From assembly GCF_030577135.1 (NCBI RefSeq), contig NZ_JAUIRR010000004.1, positions 75,693 through 139,692 on the forward strand: DNA of 64,000 nt, read 5' to 3'. A program made the translations under genes and the position numbers. Origin of the DNA: Sulfurimonas sp. hsl 1-7 (GTDB lineage Bacteria; Campylobacterota; Campylobacteria; Campylobacterales; Sulfurimonadaceae). This document shows, piece by piece, positions 35,771-45,148 of the stretch. Every line of letters begins with the position of its first letter. The first letter of the stretch is position 1. Under the pieces are notes generated by a model. The model searched no databases, was not told the origin of the DNA, and saw only the letters and a list, made by a program, of their open reading frames with translations.

Positions 35771-36364
35771 ATGGCTATGCGTACAAAAATCTGTGGAATA
35801 ACTTCAATTGAAGATGCTATGAGCGCAATTGAAGCCGGAGCAAATGCCCTTGGTTTTGTTTTTTATGAAAAATCGCCGAGATATCTTACGATAAAACAAG
35901 CACAAGAGCTGATCAAACAGCTTCCCCCTTTTGTTGAAAAAGTAGCACTCTTTGTCAATGAAACACCACAAACGGTAAATTCAATTTGTAAAGAGGTTGG
36001 TGCTACACTTGCACAACTTCACTATGAAGTGGATGAAGATTTCTGCGCACAGCTAGAGGTACCGCACATCAAGGTTATACGTGCTAAAACTAAAGAGGAT
36101 ATCTCACAGTATGCAAACGAATACAGACTTGTAGATGCATATTGTGAAGCGTATGGCGGGGCAGGAAAAAGGATCAACATCGAATGGTTTGAAGGTGTTG
36201 ACTGTTCTAAAATCATCCTCGCAGGAGGACTTGATCCGCAAAATGTTGCATCAGTTAAAGAGTATGGTTTTTACGGTGTAGATGTAAGCAGTGGGGTTGA
36301 GATCAGCCACGGGAAAAAAGATCCAAAAAAAGTGAAAGAGTTTATCAAAAATGCTACGACATAA
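35771..36364 (+). CDS. trpF: phosphoribosylanthranilate isomerase
   Basis: Third step of tryptophan synthesis from anthranilate. 197 residues, a small TIM barrel with the N-terminal RTKICGITSIEDA (catalytic Cys), the GFVFYEKSPRYL phosphate-binding region, the YGGAGKRI loop, and the C-terminal ILAGGLDPQNV and VDVSSGVEISHGKKD motifs. It is separate from other trp genes here. Its end overlaps the exonuclease start by 14 bases. Confidence 0.95.
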   Translation: MAMRTKICGITSIEDAMSAIEAGANALGFVFYEKSPRYLTIKQAQELIKQLPPFVEKVALFVNETPQTVNSICKEVGATLAQLHYEVDEDFCAQLEVPHIKVIRAKTKEDISQYANEYRLVDAYCEAYGGAGKRINIEWFEGVDCSKIILAGGLDPQNVASVKEYGFYGVDVSSGVEISHGKKDPKKVKEFIKNATT

Positions 36365-37148
36365 TATTTCCCTTGATGATAAAAGTATCTCAAGACTCTC
36401 TACAAGAGGTTTATCGCTTAAAACATTAAAAGATCAACTAAATGATGAGCTAGATACATCTCTGGAGCTTTTTAAACTACAAGGTTTAAATATCGTCAAA
36501 CATGAAGGCTACTTTTACTTTGATACACGTTTTATACCTGTAGAAGAAGCAGAGTTTTGTATCGTAGATATAGAAACAAACGGCTCAAAAATTGAAAAAC
36601 ATCAGATTATCGAAATAGCTGCCGTTAAAGTACAAAATAATAAGATTATCGATAAGTTTGAATCTTTAGTATATGTAGAGCAGATCAATCCTGCAATTAC
36701 AGAGATTACTGGGATTAAAGCAGAAGACACAAAAGATGCTCCACAGCTTCCCAAAGTACTAAATGAGTTTCGTAAATTTTTAGGTGATGCGATATTTGTA
36801 GCGCATGATGTGAAATTTGACTATATGTTTATCTCTAAGAGTATGGAGAAGATAGGACTGCCACCACTACTGAACCGTTCACTTTGTTCGCTTGCACTTG
36901 CTGAGAGAACAATAGTCTCATACAGATACGCACTCTCCTATCTAAACGATTCACTTAACCTCAATCCAAATGCACAGCACCATAGAGCTATGAGTGATGT
37001 ACTGACAACGTACGGATTATTTTTATTATCGTTAGAAAAGTTAGATGAAGATATAAAAAATGTAGAAGATTTGATAAATTTTTCGAAAGAGGCAAAAAGG
37101 CTCAAACGTCCGAAGTTTGATCCTTTAGCTAAAAAAGAGGAAGAGTAA
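36351..37148 (+). CDS. DEDDh 3'-5' exonuclease (DnaQ-like)
   Basis: 265 residues. An N-terminal region of about 65 residues of unknown role is followed by an RNase T/DnaQ-type exonuclease domain: Exo I FCIVDIETNG (Asp, Glu), Exo II in VAHDVKFDYMF (Asp), and Exo III HRAMSDVLTT (His, Asp), so all catalytic residues are present. It could be the polymerase III epsilon proofreading subunit or a related exonuclease; I did not assign dnaQ because Campylobacterota often have more than one. It overlaps trpF and ends 7 bases from accA, tail to tail. Confidence 0.88.
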   Translation: MLRHNISLDDKSISRLSTRGLSLKTLKDQLNDELDTSLELFKLQGLNIVKHEGYFYFDTRFIPVEEAEFCIVDIETNGSKIEKHQIIEIAAVKVQNNKIIDKFESLVYVEQINPAITEITGIKAEDTKDAPQLPKVLNEFRKFLGDAIFVAHDVKFDYMFISKSMEKIGLPPLLNRSLCSLALAERTIVSYRYALSYLNDSLNLNPNAQHHRAMSDVLTTYGLFLLSLEKLDEDIKNVEDLINFSKEAKRLKRPKFDPLAKKEEE

Positions 37149-37163
37149 TTTTAAATTACTCTG
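37143..37163. terminator. 21-bp palindrome over two convergent stop codons
   Basis: Perfect 10-bp inverted repeat AGAGTAATTT / AAATTACTCT with a one-base centre. It contains the TAA of the exonuclease gene on + and the TAA of accA on -. It may act as a compact bidirectional transcript end, but it has little GC and no U-tract beyond its own. Confidence 0.35.
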
Positions 37164-38091
37164 CGAAAGCTCCCGGTTTTACAAGTTTGTTGTAACGCGC
37201 TTCCATACGCTCTTCTTCATTCATTGATTTTAACTCTTTAAGAGACTCTAAAACATAATCAGAGATAGCTGTTGCAGCTGCTTCTTTCTCACGATGAGCA
37301 CCAATTAACGGCTCATTGATAATATCATCAATAAGGTCTAGTTCTTTAAGGTCAGCTGCAACAATTTTCATCGCATTTGTAGCAGCCTCTACTTTTGAAG
37401 GATCGTTCCATAAAATTGCAGAACAACCTTCAGGAGAGATAACACTAAACACAGAGTAACGCATCATAGCGAACTTATCAGCTACACCGATTGCAAGTGC
37501 TCCACCTGAACCACCTTCACCGATAACGATAGAGATAGTTGGTACTTTTAATTCAGCAAATTCTAAAAGGTTTCTAGCGATCGCTTCAGACTGGTTACGC
37601 TCTTCAGCTCCAATTCCAGGATATGCACCCGGAGTGTCTACTAGCATCACTATCGGCATACCGAATTTTTCAGCTAATTTTGCAGCACGTAAAGCTTTAC
37701 GGTAACCTTCAGGGTGTGGCATACCAAAGTTACGTTTTAACTTATTCTTTGTACCACGCCCTTTTTGCTCACCGATAACCATAACTTTTTCGTCACCGAT
37801 GTATCCCATATAACAGATAATCGCAGCATCGTCACGGAAATGTCTATCTCCGTGAATCTCATACTTATCTCTTACAATTAGATTGATATAATCAAGTGCG
37901 TATGGGCGATCTAGGTGACGAGCCAGTTGTAATTTTTGAAAATCAGTAAGATTTCCATAAATCTTTTCAACTTCACTCTCTAGATTCGCCTGTAACTTTT
38001 CAACTGCTGCATAGTCATGACGAACTTGTGCAGAGATGATATCCTCTTGAATGAACTTGATTTTATGTTCAAAGTCTAAGTATGTAGCCAC
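37156..38091 (-). CDS. accA: acetyl-CoA carboxylase carboxyltransferase subunit alpha
   Basis: With AccD transfers carboxyl from biotin to acetyl-CoA, the committed step of fatty acid synthesis. 311 residues, normal. Motifs include [67 protein letters not shown] and [16 protein letters not shown]. It is the last gene of a fatty-acid cluster gpmI-fabG-acpP-fabF-accA on the minus strand. Confidence 0.97.
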   Translation of the reverse strand: MATYLDFEHKIKFIQEDIISAQVRHDYAAVEKLQANLESEVEKIYGNLTDFQKLQLARHLDRPYALDYINLIVRDKYEIHGDRHFRDDAAIICYMGYIGDEKVMVIGEQKGRGTKNKLKRNFGMPHPEGYRKALRAAKLAEKFGMPIVMLVDTPGAYPGIGAEERNQSEAIARNLLEFAELKVPTISIVIGEGGSGGALAIGVADKFAMMRYSVFSVISPEGCSAILWNDPSKVEAATNAMKIVAADLKELDLIDDIINEPLIGAHREKEAAATAISDYVLESLKELKSMNEEERMEARYNKLVKPGAFAE

Positions 38092-38107
38092 ATTATTTCC
38101 TTATCGT

Positions 38108-39325
38108 TTATATCTTTTTGAAGATAAGAACGCCGTTAGTTCCACCAAAACCGAATGAGTTTGACATAACTACATTCAGTTCAGCTTTTCTAGCACCTTC
38201 AGTAACGTAATCTAAATCACAGTTTTCATCCGGCGTTTCATAGTTGATTGTTGGAGGGATGATACCATCTCTCATAGCCATTAGACAAGTAACAGCTTCA
38301 ATACCACCGGCAGCACCTAAACAGTGACCGATTTGCCCTTTAATTGAACTCATCGGAGGACAGTTTTCTTTTCCACCAAGAAGCTCTTTTACAGCAGCTG
38401 TTTCATTTTTATCATTGATCGGTGTTGAAGTACCGTGAGCATTTACATAATCAACTTTTGGACGACCAGCCATCTCGTATGCAGCTTTCATAGCACGTGC
38501 CGGACCGTCAAGACTCGGAGTTGTAATGTGGTTTGCATCACCACTTTCACCGAAACCAATAACTTCACCGTAAATTTTAGCACCACGAGCAACTGCCATC
38601 TCATACTCTTCAAGTACTAATGCAGCAGCACCTTCACCCATAACGAAACCATCACGACCAGCATCGAACGGACGAGAAGCGTGTTTTGGATCATCGTTTC
38701 TAGTTGAAAGAGCTTTCATTGCAGCGAAACCACCAACACCAACACCAGTGATTGCAGACTCAGCTGAAACAACTAACATTCTGTCAGCTCCGTTACACAT
38801 AATTGTTTTACATGCTTCACTTACTGCGTGTGTACCAGCTGCACAAGCTGTTACAGAAGATAAGTTTGGACCTTGAACACCGTGTTCAATAGATACAAAC
38901 CCACCAAGCATATTTACAAGTGCTCCAGGGATGAAGAATGGAGATATTCTTCTTGGACCACGAGTCTCTAAAATTACAGAGTTTTTCTCGATTGAAGGTA
39001 ATCCACCGATACCACTACCTGCTGAGATACCAAATCTTGTTTTATCGATATCTTCAGGGAAACCTGCATCTTCCATAGCTTCAGCAGCAGCTTTTAAACC
39101 GAAATGGATAAATCTATCAGCTTTTTTTACCTCTTTTGGAGGCATTACAGTTTCTGGATCAAAATTTTTCACTTCACCTGCAATTTTTACAGAAAAGTTT
39201 TCCGGGTCAAAAATAGTAATAGTGTCTATACCACATTCACCATCACAAATTGCTTTAAATGAACTCTCTTTGTCATTACCAACAGAGTTAATCATTCCTA
39301 ACCCAGTTACTACCACTCTTCTCAT
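38108..39325 (-). CDS. fabF: beta-ketoacyl-ACP synthase II
   Basis: Condensing enzyme of fatty acid elongation. 405 residues with the Cys-His-His triad in SSVTACAAGTHA, NAHGTSTPINDKNE and IKGQIGHCLGAAG, plus the C-terminal NSFGFGGTNG. The length is normal. accA follows 16 bases later. A strong hairpin lies between it and acpP. Confidence 0.97.
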   Translation of the reverse strand: MRRVVVTGLGMINSVGNDKESSFKAICDGECGIDTITIFDPENFSVKIAGEVKNFDPETVMPPKEVKKADRFIHFGLKAAAEAMEDAGFPEDIDKTRFGISAGSGIGGLPSIEKNSVILETRGPRRISPFFIPGALVNMLGGFVSIEHGVQGPNLSSVTACAAGTHAVSEACKTIMCNGADRMLVVSAESAITGVGVGGFAAMKALSTRNDDPKHASRPFDAGRDGFVMGEGAAALVLEEYEMAVARGAKIYGEVIGFGESGDANHITTPSLDGPARAMKAAYEMAGRPKVDYVNAHGTSTPINDKNETAAVKELLGGKENCPPMSSIKGQIGHCLGAAGGIEAVTCLMAMRDGIIPPTINYETPDENCDLDYVTEGARKAELNVVMSNSFGFGGTNGVLIFKKI

Positions 39326-39403
39326 TAAATATCTCCGTAATATTAAGTTAAATATTTTTATAAACCAACTATAAAAGTTAATTGGTAAAAATACTTCAAA
39401 TTT

Positions 39404-39430
39404 TTATAAAAGGGGAAAACCCTTTTATAA
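39404..39430 (-). terminator. perfect 11-bp hairpin between acpP and fabF
   Basis: TTATAAAAGGG / CCCTTTTATAA with a 5-base loop, 16 bases past the acpP stop and about 80 bases before fabF on the minus strand. No long T-run follows. It could act as a partial terminator or mRNA-stabilising end, letting acpP be expressed far above fabF. Confidence 0.55.
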
Positions 39431-39446
39431 TGAAAACTAATCTTTC

Positions 39447-39677
39447 TTAGTTTTTGCTTTCAATGTAAGCAACTACATCAGCAACAGTTTGAATTTTTTC
39501 AGCTTCATCATCAGGAATTTCGATATCGAATTTCTCTTCTAGAGCCATTACTAGTTCAACAACGTCAAGGCTATCAGCACCTAAGTCTTCAACGAATTTC
39601 GCATCCTCTTTAACTTCATCAGCGCTTACGCTTAGTTGTTCAACTACTACTTCTTTAATATCATCTAAAAGTGCCAT
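39447..39677 (-). CDS. acpP: acyl carrier protein
   Basis: 76-residue acidic carrier with the phosphopantetheine Ser in [16 protein letters not shown]. The length and charge are typical. It is flanked by fabG and fabF, with its own strong promoter and SD (ATAGGAG) upstream and a perfect hairpin downstream, consistent with a separate, abundant transcript. Confidence 0.98.
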   Translation of the reverse strand: MALLDDIKEVVVEQLSVSADEVKEDAKFVEDLGADSLDVVELVMALEEKFDIEIPDDEAEKIQTVADVVAYIESKN

Positions 39678-39710
39678 TATAGCTCCTATATTTAAGTTTA
39701 AAATCTCGTA

Positions 39711-39716
39711 ATTATA
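39711..39716 (-). promoter_or_regulatory. putative extended -10 element for acpP
   Basis: TGCTATAAT on the minus strand (TATAAT with an upstream TG), about 34 bases before the acpP ATG in the 62-base gap from fabG. It is the best promoter match in the fatty-acid cluster. Confidence 0.55.
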
Positions 39717-39739
39717 GCATAAATATCTTAGATAAAGAT

Positions 39740-40486
39740 TTATGCCATATTCATTCCGCCGTTGACTTTCAGCGTTTCACCCGTAATATACGATGCATGG
39801 TCAGATAGTAAAAATGCTACAGATTCGGCAATTTCTCTAGCCTCACCCATTCTCTGCATTGGAATTTTTGAGTTCAATTCTGCTTTTACATCATCACTTA
39901 AAACTTCTGTCATTTCAGTTGAGATGAAACCAGGAGTAACAGTGTTAAATCTGATTCCGCTTGTTGCAGCTTCTAGTGCAAACGATTTAGTCATAGCGAT
40001 AACTCCACCTTTACTTGCAGAGTAGTTTGTTTGTCCCGCATTTCCAGTTTCACCTACGATCGAAGCGATATTTACAACTGAACCGAATTTTTTCTTTCTA
40101 GCCCCTTTGAAAAATTCACGACATCCAATGAAACAAGATGTTAGGTTTGCATTGATTACAGACATAAAATCTTCTGTTTTCATACGAAGAGCAAGTTTAT
40201 CGTTTGTGATACCTGCATTGTTTACTAGGTATGAAAGTTCTCCGTCGCTGTCGATAATAGTTTTTATAGCATCAGTAAACGCAGCTTCATCACTTACGTC
40301 AAAACCGATTACTGCCGCAGAACCGCCTGCTGCTTCGATCTCTTCTTTTACTTTATCAGCTGCCTCGGCACCGCTTCTATAGTTAACCCATACTTTTAAA
40401 CCGAAACCTGCTAAAGTTTTTGCAACTTCAGCACCGATACCACGACTTGAACCTGTAACTAATACATTTTTTCCACTAAATTTCAT
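39740..40486 (-). CDS. fabG: 3-oxoacyl-ACP reductase
   Basis: NADPH-dependent short-chain reductase of fatty acid synthesis. 248 residues with the Rossmann motif [23 protein letters not shown], the catalytic Ser-Tyr-Lys in [22 protein letters not shown] and the C-terminal [10 protein letters not shown]. The length is normal. Placement next to acpP supports FabG rather than another reductase. Confidence 0.96.
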   Translation of the reverse strand: MKFSGKNVLVTGSSRGIGAEVAKTLAGFGLKVWVNYRSGAEAADKVKEEIEAAGGSAAVIGFDVSDEAAFTDAIKTIIDSDGELSYLVNNAGITNDKLALRMKTEDFMSVINANLTSCFIGCREFFKGARKKKFGSVVNIASIVGETGNAGQTNYSASKGGVIAMTKSFALEAATSGIRFNTVTPGFISTEMTEVLSDDVKAELNSKIPMQRMGEAREIAESVAFLLSDHASYITGETLKVNGGMNMA

Positions 40487-40513
40487 TAAAATTTTTCTCC
40501 CTTTTTAAATTGA

Positions 40514-41989
40514 TTATATTAAACTGTGATCCATCTCTGCCGGAACTTCAAGATCCATAAGTTTTAAAACAGTCGGTGCGATGTTGTTTAAACCGCCAGA
40601 TTCAACTTTACTTACACCTTCAGCTTCTACGAAACACCAAACTTTTCCAACCGTATGGTTTGTCAGGATATTCCCCTCGTCATCTTTCATCTCTTCACAG
40701 TTTCCATGATCAGATGTCAGTACAAATGCATACTCTTTCTCTTTTGCTTTTGTAAAGATTTTGCCAAGTTCAGCATCTACAGCTTCAACAGCTTTTACAG
40801 CAGCGTCGAAATCTCCCGTATGACCAACCATGTCACCGTTTGCAAAGTTTACTACGATAAAGTCGTACTCTTCATCCATTGCATTAAGTACCGCTTCACC
40901 CACTTCTGCTGCACTCATTTCAGGTTTCATATCGTAAGTTTTAACATTTGGTGACGGAATTAAAACACGTGTTTCGTTTGCGTAAGGCTCATCGATTCCA
41001 CCGTTTAAGAAAAATGTAACATGTGCATATTTTTCCGTCTCTGCCGTATGTAATTGGCGAAGGTTATTATTGCTAATCACCTCTGCCAAAGTATTTTTCG
41101 GCGCTTCTTTTCTGAAAAGTACAGGATAAGTAAAACTTTTATCATATTCTGTAATTGTAGCTAGATTTATATTGATTGCTTTTCTTTCAAATTCGCTAAA
41201 TTCATTTGAAGCAAGAGCAGTTACCATTTCACGCATTCTGTCACTTCTAAAGTTAACAGTTAAAACTGCATCACCCTCTTGCATCCCTTCATAACCATCA
41301 AAAGCAGTAGGTTCCATAAACTCATCTGTTTCACCTAATGAATACGAATGTCCAACATACGCTTCAGGGTTCATTGAAGTTTTTGGTTGGGCATGTACGA
41401 TCGCATCGTATCCACGCTTGATTCTTTCCCATCTGTTATCTCTATCCATAGAGTAAAAACGTCCAGATATAGTTGCTATAGAGATATTATCGTTTAGATG
41501 TTCGTGTACGATTTTAAGATATTTGTTCGCCGATGTCGGAGATACGTCTCTACCGTCTGTAATAAGGTGTAAAAATACTTTTTTTCCTTGACGAGCCGCA
41601 ATGTCAGCTATCCCCATAAAGTGGTCGATGTGAGAGTGTACACCACCGTCACTCATAAGACCAACAAGATGTAATCTGTCAGAAGTGCCAAGAAGATTTA
41701 CCAACTCTTCATTATGCTCTAGAGTTTGCTCCTCTAATGCCAAAGAGATCTTTACTAAATCTTGATATAAAACTCTTCCGCTTCCTATAGTCATATGCCC
41801 AACTTCTGAGTTACCCATCTGACCTTCAGGTAAACCGACACTAAGTCCAAATGTATCGATCAAAGAGTGGGGAGTGTTCTCAAAAAGTTTGTCATATGTA
41901 GGTTTATTTGCATGATAGAATGCATTGTTTTCTGTTTTTGCACAGTAACCAATTCCATCCGTAATCACTAAAACTGCTTTTTTACTCAA
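40514..41989 (-). CDS. gpmI: 2,3-bisphosphoglycerate-independent phosphoglycerate mutase
   Basis: Mn-dependent mutase of central glycolysis/gluconeogenesis. 491 residues with ITDGIGY at the N terminus, the catalytic Ser in GQMGNSEVGHMTIGSGR, the LHLVGLMSDGGVHSHIDH region, VNFANGDMVGHTG and LTSDHGNCEEM metal-binding motifs. Slightly shorter than the roughly 510 usual, but complete. It is divergent from mraY across an 83-base gap with overlapping promoters. Confidence 0.96.
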   Translation of the reverse strand: MSKKAVLVITDGIGYCAKTENNAFYHANKPTYDKLFENTPHSLIDTFGLSVGLPEGQMGNSEVGHMTIGSGRVLYQDLVKISLALEEQTLEHNEELVNLLGTSDRLHLVGLMSDGGVHSHIDHFMGIADIAARQGKKVFLHLITDGRDVSPTSANKYLKIVHEHLNDNISIATISGRFYSMDRDNRWERIKRGYDAIVHAQPKTSMNPEAYVGHSYSLGETDEFMEPTAFDGYEGMQEGDAVLTVNFRSDRMREMVTALASNEFSEFERKAININLATITEYDKSFTYPVLFRKEAPKNTLAEVISNNNLRQLHTAETEKYAHVTFFLNGGIDEPYANETRVLIPSPNVKTYDMKPEMSAAEVGEAVLNAMDEEYDFIVVNFANGDMVGHTGDFDAAVKAVEAVDAELGKIFTKAKEKEYAFVLTSDHGNCEEMKDDEGNILTNHTVGKVWCFVEAEGVSKVESGGLNNIAPTVLKLMDLEVPAEMDHSLI

Positions 41990-42018
41990 TTTTATTCCTA
42001 GCTATAAAAATTTAACGT

Positions 42019-42031
42019 ATTATACTATAAT
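42019..42031. promoter_or_regulatory. overlapping divergent -10 elements for gpmI and mraY
   Basis: TATAAT on + at 42026-42031 (for mraY, 41 bases before its TTG) and TATAAT on - read from 42024 to 42019 (for gpmI). The two hexamers are adjacent in the only gap between the genes, so the transcripts may interfere. Confidence 0.4.
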
Positions 42032-42072
42032 ACACTTTCATTTTTACAAACAAAGCTAAAATAGGACATATA

Positions 42073-43134
42073 TTGATTTATTACTTACACCAGTTTTTAG
42101 ATATTAACATTTTAGGATATATTACTATCCGTGCAGGTATAGCGTTCTTTATCGCTCTTTTATTTACTCTTTTTTTGATGCCTAAGTTTATAAAATGGGC
42201 ACAAAGAACATCTAGTGTACAACCGATCAATGAGTGGGCTCCCGATCGACATCAGGAGAAAGCAAAAACACCTACAATGGGCGGTATTGTTTTCATCGGT
42301 GCAACGGTTTTTGCATCACTTTTAACTATTAACTTTGAGAACCTTTTTGCTCTGGGTGCAATCCTTACTTTACTACTTTTCTCACTCATAGGTTTTCAAG
42401 ATGATTTCGCAAAGATCAAAAAAAGTGAAAACTTAGCAGGATTAAAAGCACGAACAAAGCTTGTTTTACAGATAACTTCTGCTTTAATCATTGCGGCATA
42501 TCTCTGTTTTTTCGCAGGTTTCAATACAGAACTTTATGTACCGTTTCTTAAGACTCCTCTTTTTGATATGGGAGCCTTTGCAATAGCTTTATGGATCTTA
42601 GTAATCGTTGCAACTTCAAATGCAGTTAATTTAACTGACGGTCTTGACGGTCTTGCTACTGTTCCATCGATCGCAGCACTAAGTTCTTTTGCCATTATCC
42701 TCTATGCAACGGGTCATGCAAAGATCAGTGAATATCTTTTAATTCCAAACATTCCTGTAGGTGAAGTAAGCATCGTTGCAAGTGCACTTGTTGGGGCACT
42801 TGCAGGCTTTTTATGGTACAACTGCCACCCTGCGGAAGTATTTATGGGAGACAGCGGTTCACTGACAATCGGTGCATTTTTAGGCTACCTTGCCGTTATC
42901 TCAAAAAGTGAGATACTTTTACTACTTATCGGTTCTATTTTCGTGATCGAGACACTCTCTGTTATCTTACAGGTGGGAAGCTACAAACTTAGAAATAAAA
43001 GAGTCTTTTTAATGGCTCCTATCCACCACCATTTCGAGATGAAAAACTGGGCTGAAAACAAAATAATTGTACGTTTTTGGATCATAGCTATCCTTTCTAA
43101 CATTCTTGCCCTTATTACACTAAAAATCAGATGA
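42073..43134 (+). CDS. mraY: phospho-N-acetylmuramoyl-pentapeptide transferase
   Basis: Makes lipid I at the inner membrane. 353 residues, about ten TM helices, with [28 protein letters not shown], the catalytic [13 protein letters not shown] and [15 protein letters not shown], and the MAPIHHHFE loop. The start is TTG with AGGA 7 bases upstream. It is not next to murD here, unlike the classic dcw cluster; purN overlaps its end by 4 bases. Confidence 0.96.
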   Translation: MIYYLHQFLDINILGYITIRAGIAFFIALLFTLFLMPKFIKWAQRTSSVQPINEWAPDRHQEKAKTPTMGGIVFIGATVFASLLTINFENLFALGAILTLLLFSLIGFQDDFAKIKKSENLAGLKARTKLVLQITSALIIAAYLCFFAGFNTELYVPFLKTPLFDMGAFAIALWILVIVATSNAVNLTDGLDGLATVPSIAALSSFAIILYATGHAKISEYLLIPNIPVGEVSIVASALVGALAGFLWYNCHPAEVFMGDSGSLTIGAFLGYLAVISKSEILLLLIGSIFVIETLSVILQVGSYKLRNKRVFLMAPIHHHFEMKNWAENKIIVRFWIIAILSNILALITLKIR

Positions 43135-43694
43135 TAAAAATTGCCATTTTAGCCTCACATAACGGGAGTAATTTAGAACCCATTTATGAGGCGATCCAAG
43201 CCAACAGACTAGATGCTTCGATCTCGCTGGTTATCTCGAACAATACAGATGCAAATGTATTAAAAAAAGCACAAAAACTTGCACTGCAAAGTCACCTTAT
43301 AAATGCGAAAACGGTAAGCGATCCCGATCAGAGTATTTATGATCTATGCCTTGAAAATGAGATCGATATGATCGTCTTATCCGGGTACATGAAAAAACTC
43401 TCATCTTCACTGACAAGAGGTTTTAAAATAATCAACTCCCACCCTTCTCTTTTACCGAAATACGGTGGTTCTGGAATGTACGGACGCTTTGTTCACGAAG
43501 CAGTAATCGCGAACAATGAGACAAAAAGCGGTGTGAGTATCCATTTTGTAAACGAAGCGTATGATGAGGGGGAGATCATCTTACAAAAAGAGATTCTTTT
43601 AACAGAAAATGAAACTCCAAGCTCATTGGAAACTCGCATAAAAGAACTAGAAAAACAAGCTATAGTGGAAGCTTTAGAGACATGTTTGAGATAA
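43131..43694 (+). CDS. purN: phosphoribosylglycinamide formyltransferase
   Basis: Third step of purine synthesis using 10-formyl-THF. 187 residues, normal. [17 protein letters not shown] at the N terminus, the catalytic [17 protein letters not shown] and [17 protein letters not shown]. It overlaps mraY by 4 bases and the next gene by 13 bases. Confidence 0.93.
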   Translation: MIKIAILASHNGSNLEPIYEAIQANRLDASISLVISNNTDANVLKKAQKLALQSHLINAKTVSDPDQSIYDLCLENEIDMIVLSGYMKKLSSSLTRGFKIINSHPSLLPKYGGSGMYGRFVHEAVIANNETKSGVSIHFVNEAYDEGEIILQKEILLTENETPSSLETRIKELEKQAIVEALETCLR

Positions 43695-44281
43695 GTGAAT
43701 ATATCGGTATTATCGCTTTTGCAATGAGTGGTTTTTTTGTCGGTGTCAAAAACAGACTCGATCTTCTCGGTGTACTTATTTCAACATTTTTAACGGCTCT
43801 TGGCGGCGGCGTTATTCGTGATGTGATCGTCGATCGTCCCCCTTTTACATTTACACACACCTACCCTGCACTTACTATCTTGCTTGTAATGTTGGGACTC
43901 ATCATATTTCAATACCATAAACGTAACTCTATCGAGAACAAACCCCTTTTTATACTAAGTGATTCAATCGGGCTAGTATCGTTTAGTATATCGGGAGCTA
44001 TCATAGGTTTAGAAGCAGGATTTAATCTTACAGGTGTAATTGCAACTTCTTTTATCACCGCCGTTGGTGGAGGGATAGCAAGAGACGTGATCATCAACGA
44101 GATCCCATTTGTACTTAAAACGGGATTTTACGGTACGATTGCCATACTTATTGCGCTGAGTGTATATCTTTTAGAGACATTTGGGGTTCTAAACCTTGTA
44201 ACAAGTACCGCTCTTTTCTTTCTTTTTTTAACCCTTCGACTGTTTGCCTATTATAAAAAATGGTCGATCCCTCTGACATAA
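43682..44281 (+). CDS. UPF0126/TRIC-type membrane protein (YicG-like)
   Basis: 199 residues with six or seven TM helices arranged as two repeats, each with a Gly-rich motif and Arg-Asp: TALGGGVIRDVIVDRPP and TAVGGGIARDVIINEIP. This is the bacterial TRIC-like family, some members of which behave as cation channels. The substrate here is unknown. It overlaps purN by 13 bases and closes the operon. Confidence 0.85.
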   Translation: MFEISEYIGIIAFAMSGFFVGVKNRLDLLGVLISTFLTALGGGVIRDVIVDRPPFTFTHTYPALTILLVMLGLIIFQYHKRNSIENKPLFILSDSIGLVSFSISGAIIGLEAGFNLTGVIATSFITAVGGGIARDVIINEIPFVLKTGFYGTIAILIALSVYLLETFGVLNLVTSTALFFLFLTLRLFAYYKKWSIPLT

Positions 44282-44326
44282 GCTAACTTTCAGTCCACAG
44301 TAGATATACTTTCAGCCTTAAAAGAC

Positions 44327-44402
44327 GGCCTGTTAGCTCAGTCGGTAGAGCAAGTGACTGAAAATCACTGTGTCCTTGGTTCGATTCCGAGACAGGCCAC
44401 CA
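44327..44402 (+). tRNA. tRNA-Phe (GAA), copy 1
   Basis: 76 bases with encoded CCA. Acceptor stem GGCCTGT/ACAGGCC, anticodon stem AGTGA/TCACT, loop CTGAAAA with anticodon GAA, and T-loop GGTTCGATTCC. All stems pair. It is 45 bases after the membrane protein gene and exactly 100 bases before the second copy. Confidence 0.97.
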
Positions 44403-44426
44403 CTTCTTTTAAACTTTTACAATAAT

Positions 44427-44502
44427 GGCCAATTAGCTCAGTCGGTAGAGCAAGTGACTGAAAATCACTGTGTCCTTGGTTCGATTCCGAGATTGGCCAC
44501 CA
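44427..44502 (+). tRNA. tRNA-Phe (GAA), copy 2
   Basis: 76 bases with encoded CCA. Identical to copy 1 except for acceptor pairs 5 and 6: here GGCCAAT/ATTGGCC, so both partners of each pair changed together and the stem is intact. Anticodon GAA. It should be functional. Confidence 0.97.
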
Positions 44503-44549
44503 CTTCAAAAAAACTCAAAAAATCATATCTTAAATAACAATCTTTTTGA

Positions 44550-44555
44550 TATAAT
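44550..44555 (+). promoter_or_regulatory. putative -10 element for ssrA
   Basis: TATAAT after a T-run (CTTTTTGATATAAT), 34 bases before the mature tmRNA 5' end. A second weaker candidate (TATACA) lies at 44566. Confidence 0.42.
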
Positions 44556-44588
44556 TCCATTACGCTATACACTTTAGCATTTTAGTTT

Positions 44589-44963
44589 GGGGCTGACCTG
44601 GTTTCGACGGGATTTGGTAGCTTTTAACTGCATGTCGGACTGAGCACTTCCGTTACACGGCTCAACGCGAATAAACGCAAACAATACAAATTATCGCCCA
44701 GCTTTAGCAGTAGCTTAAGTTTTTAACCCCTCGCAAGAGGCGGGCTGCTTCACCTGTTGACTCTAGATAGGCAGGACTCGAAGTATAACCCTTATGTAGA
44801 TATATCTTGTGTCTGTCTCAGCTCAAGAAGAACCTCCGAGACTCGTCTTGTGTAGCTTTGCAAGTTGTGTGAAGCAGGATTAAACTAAACAACTTCTCTA
44901 AGCATGTAGACGTTAGGAGTAGCTGAGTTTCGGACTGCGGTTCAATTCCGCACAGCTCCACCA
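44589..44963 (+). ncRNA. ssrA: transfer-messenger RNA (tmRNA)
   Basis: 375 bases with the tRNA-Ala-like ends GGGGCTGA and the 3' TTCAATTCCGCACAGCTCCACCA (T-arm and acceptor). The tag frame runs 44677-44718 and encodes ANNTNYRPALAVA followed by TAA, with the resume codon GCA (Ala). It rescues stalled ribosomes with SmpB. The last 18 bases form one copy of the 19-bp att repeat of the adjacent island, so the integration regenerated an intact 3' end. Confidence 0.97.
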
Positions 44964-44964
44964 T
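44946..44964 (+). repeat. attL core (19-bp direct repeat, left copy)
   Basis: TTCCGCACAGCTCCACCAT, overlapping the T-arm and acceptor end of tmRNA. A perfect second copy is at 50500-50518. Confidence 0.88.
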
Positions 44965-45056
44965 CAATCAATATTTAACAATCTAACAAAATCCATATAA
45001 TAACCTAAAATAAGTACTTTAAGTCGGTTTTATTGTCTACAACTGTCTATTGATAT

Positions 45057-45138
45057 TTAGGGGTGTCTAAATTTTATAGGGGTTTTTCACGGGGTTTATG
45101 ATATCATTATCCCAACAAAGCTTTAAATAAACCCCTAA
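45057..45138 (+). repeat. left cluster of GGGGTTT arm-type repeats
   Basis: Four copies of a (T)(A)GGGGTTT-like motif: 45057-45064 (TTAGGGGT), 45077-45085 (TAGGGGTTT), 45091-45098 (GGGGTTTA), and 45129-45138 inverted (AAACCCCTAA). The inverted copy abuts the integrase ribosome site. The same motif occurs twice at the right end of the element. This is the arrangement of integrase arm-type sites. Confidence 0.55.
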
Positions 45139-45148
45139 AGGAATTTTG

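Noticed and set aside
44427-44502. Second tRNA-Phe as a pseudogene or integrase-made partial copy
   Set aside because: All stems pair, CCA is encoded, and the acceptor changes are compensated on both strands.
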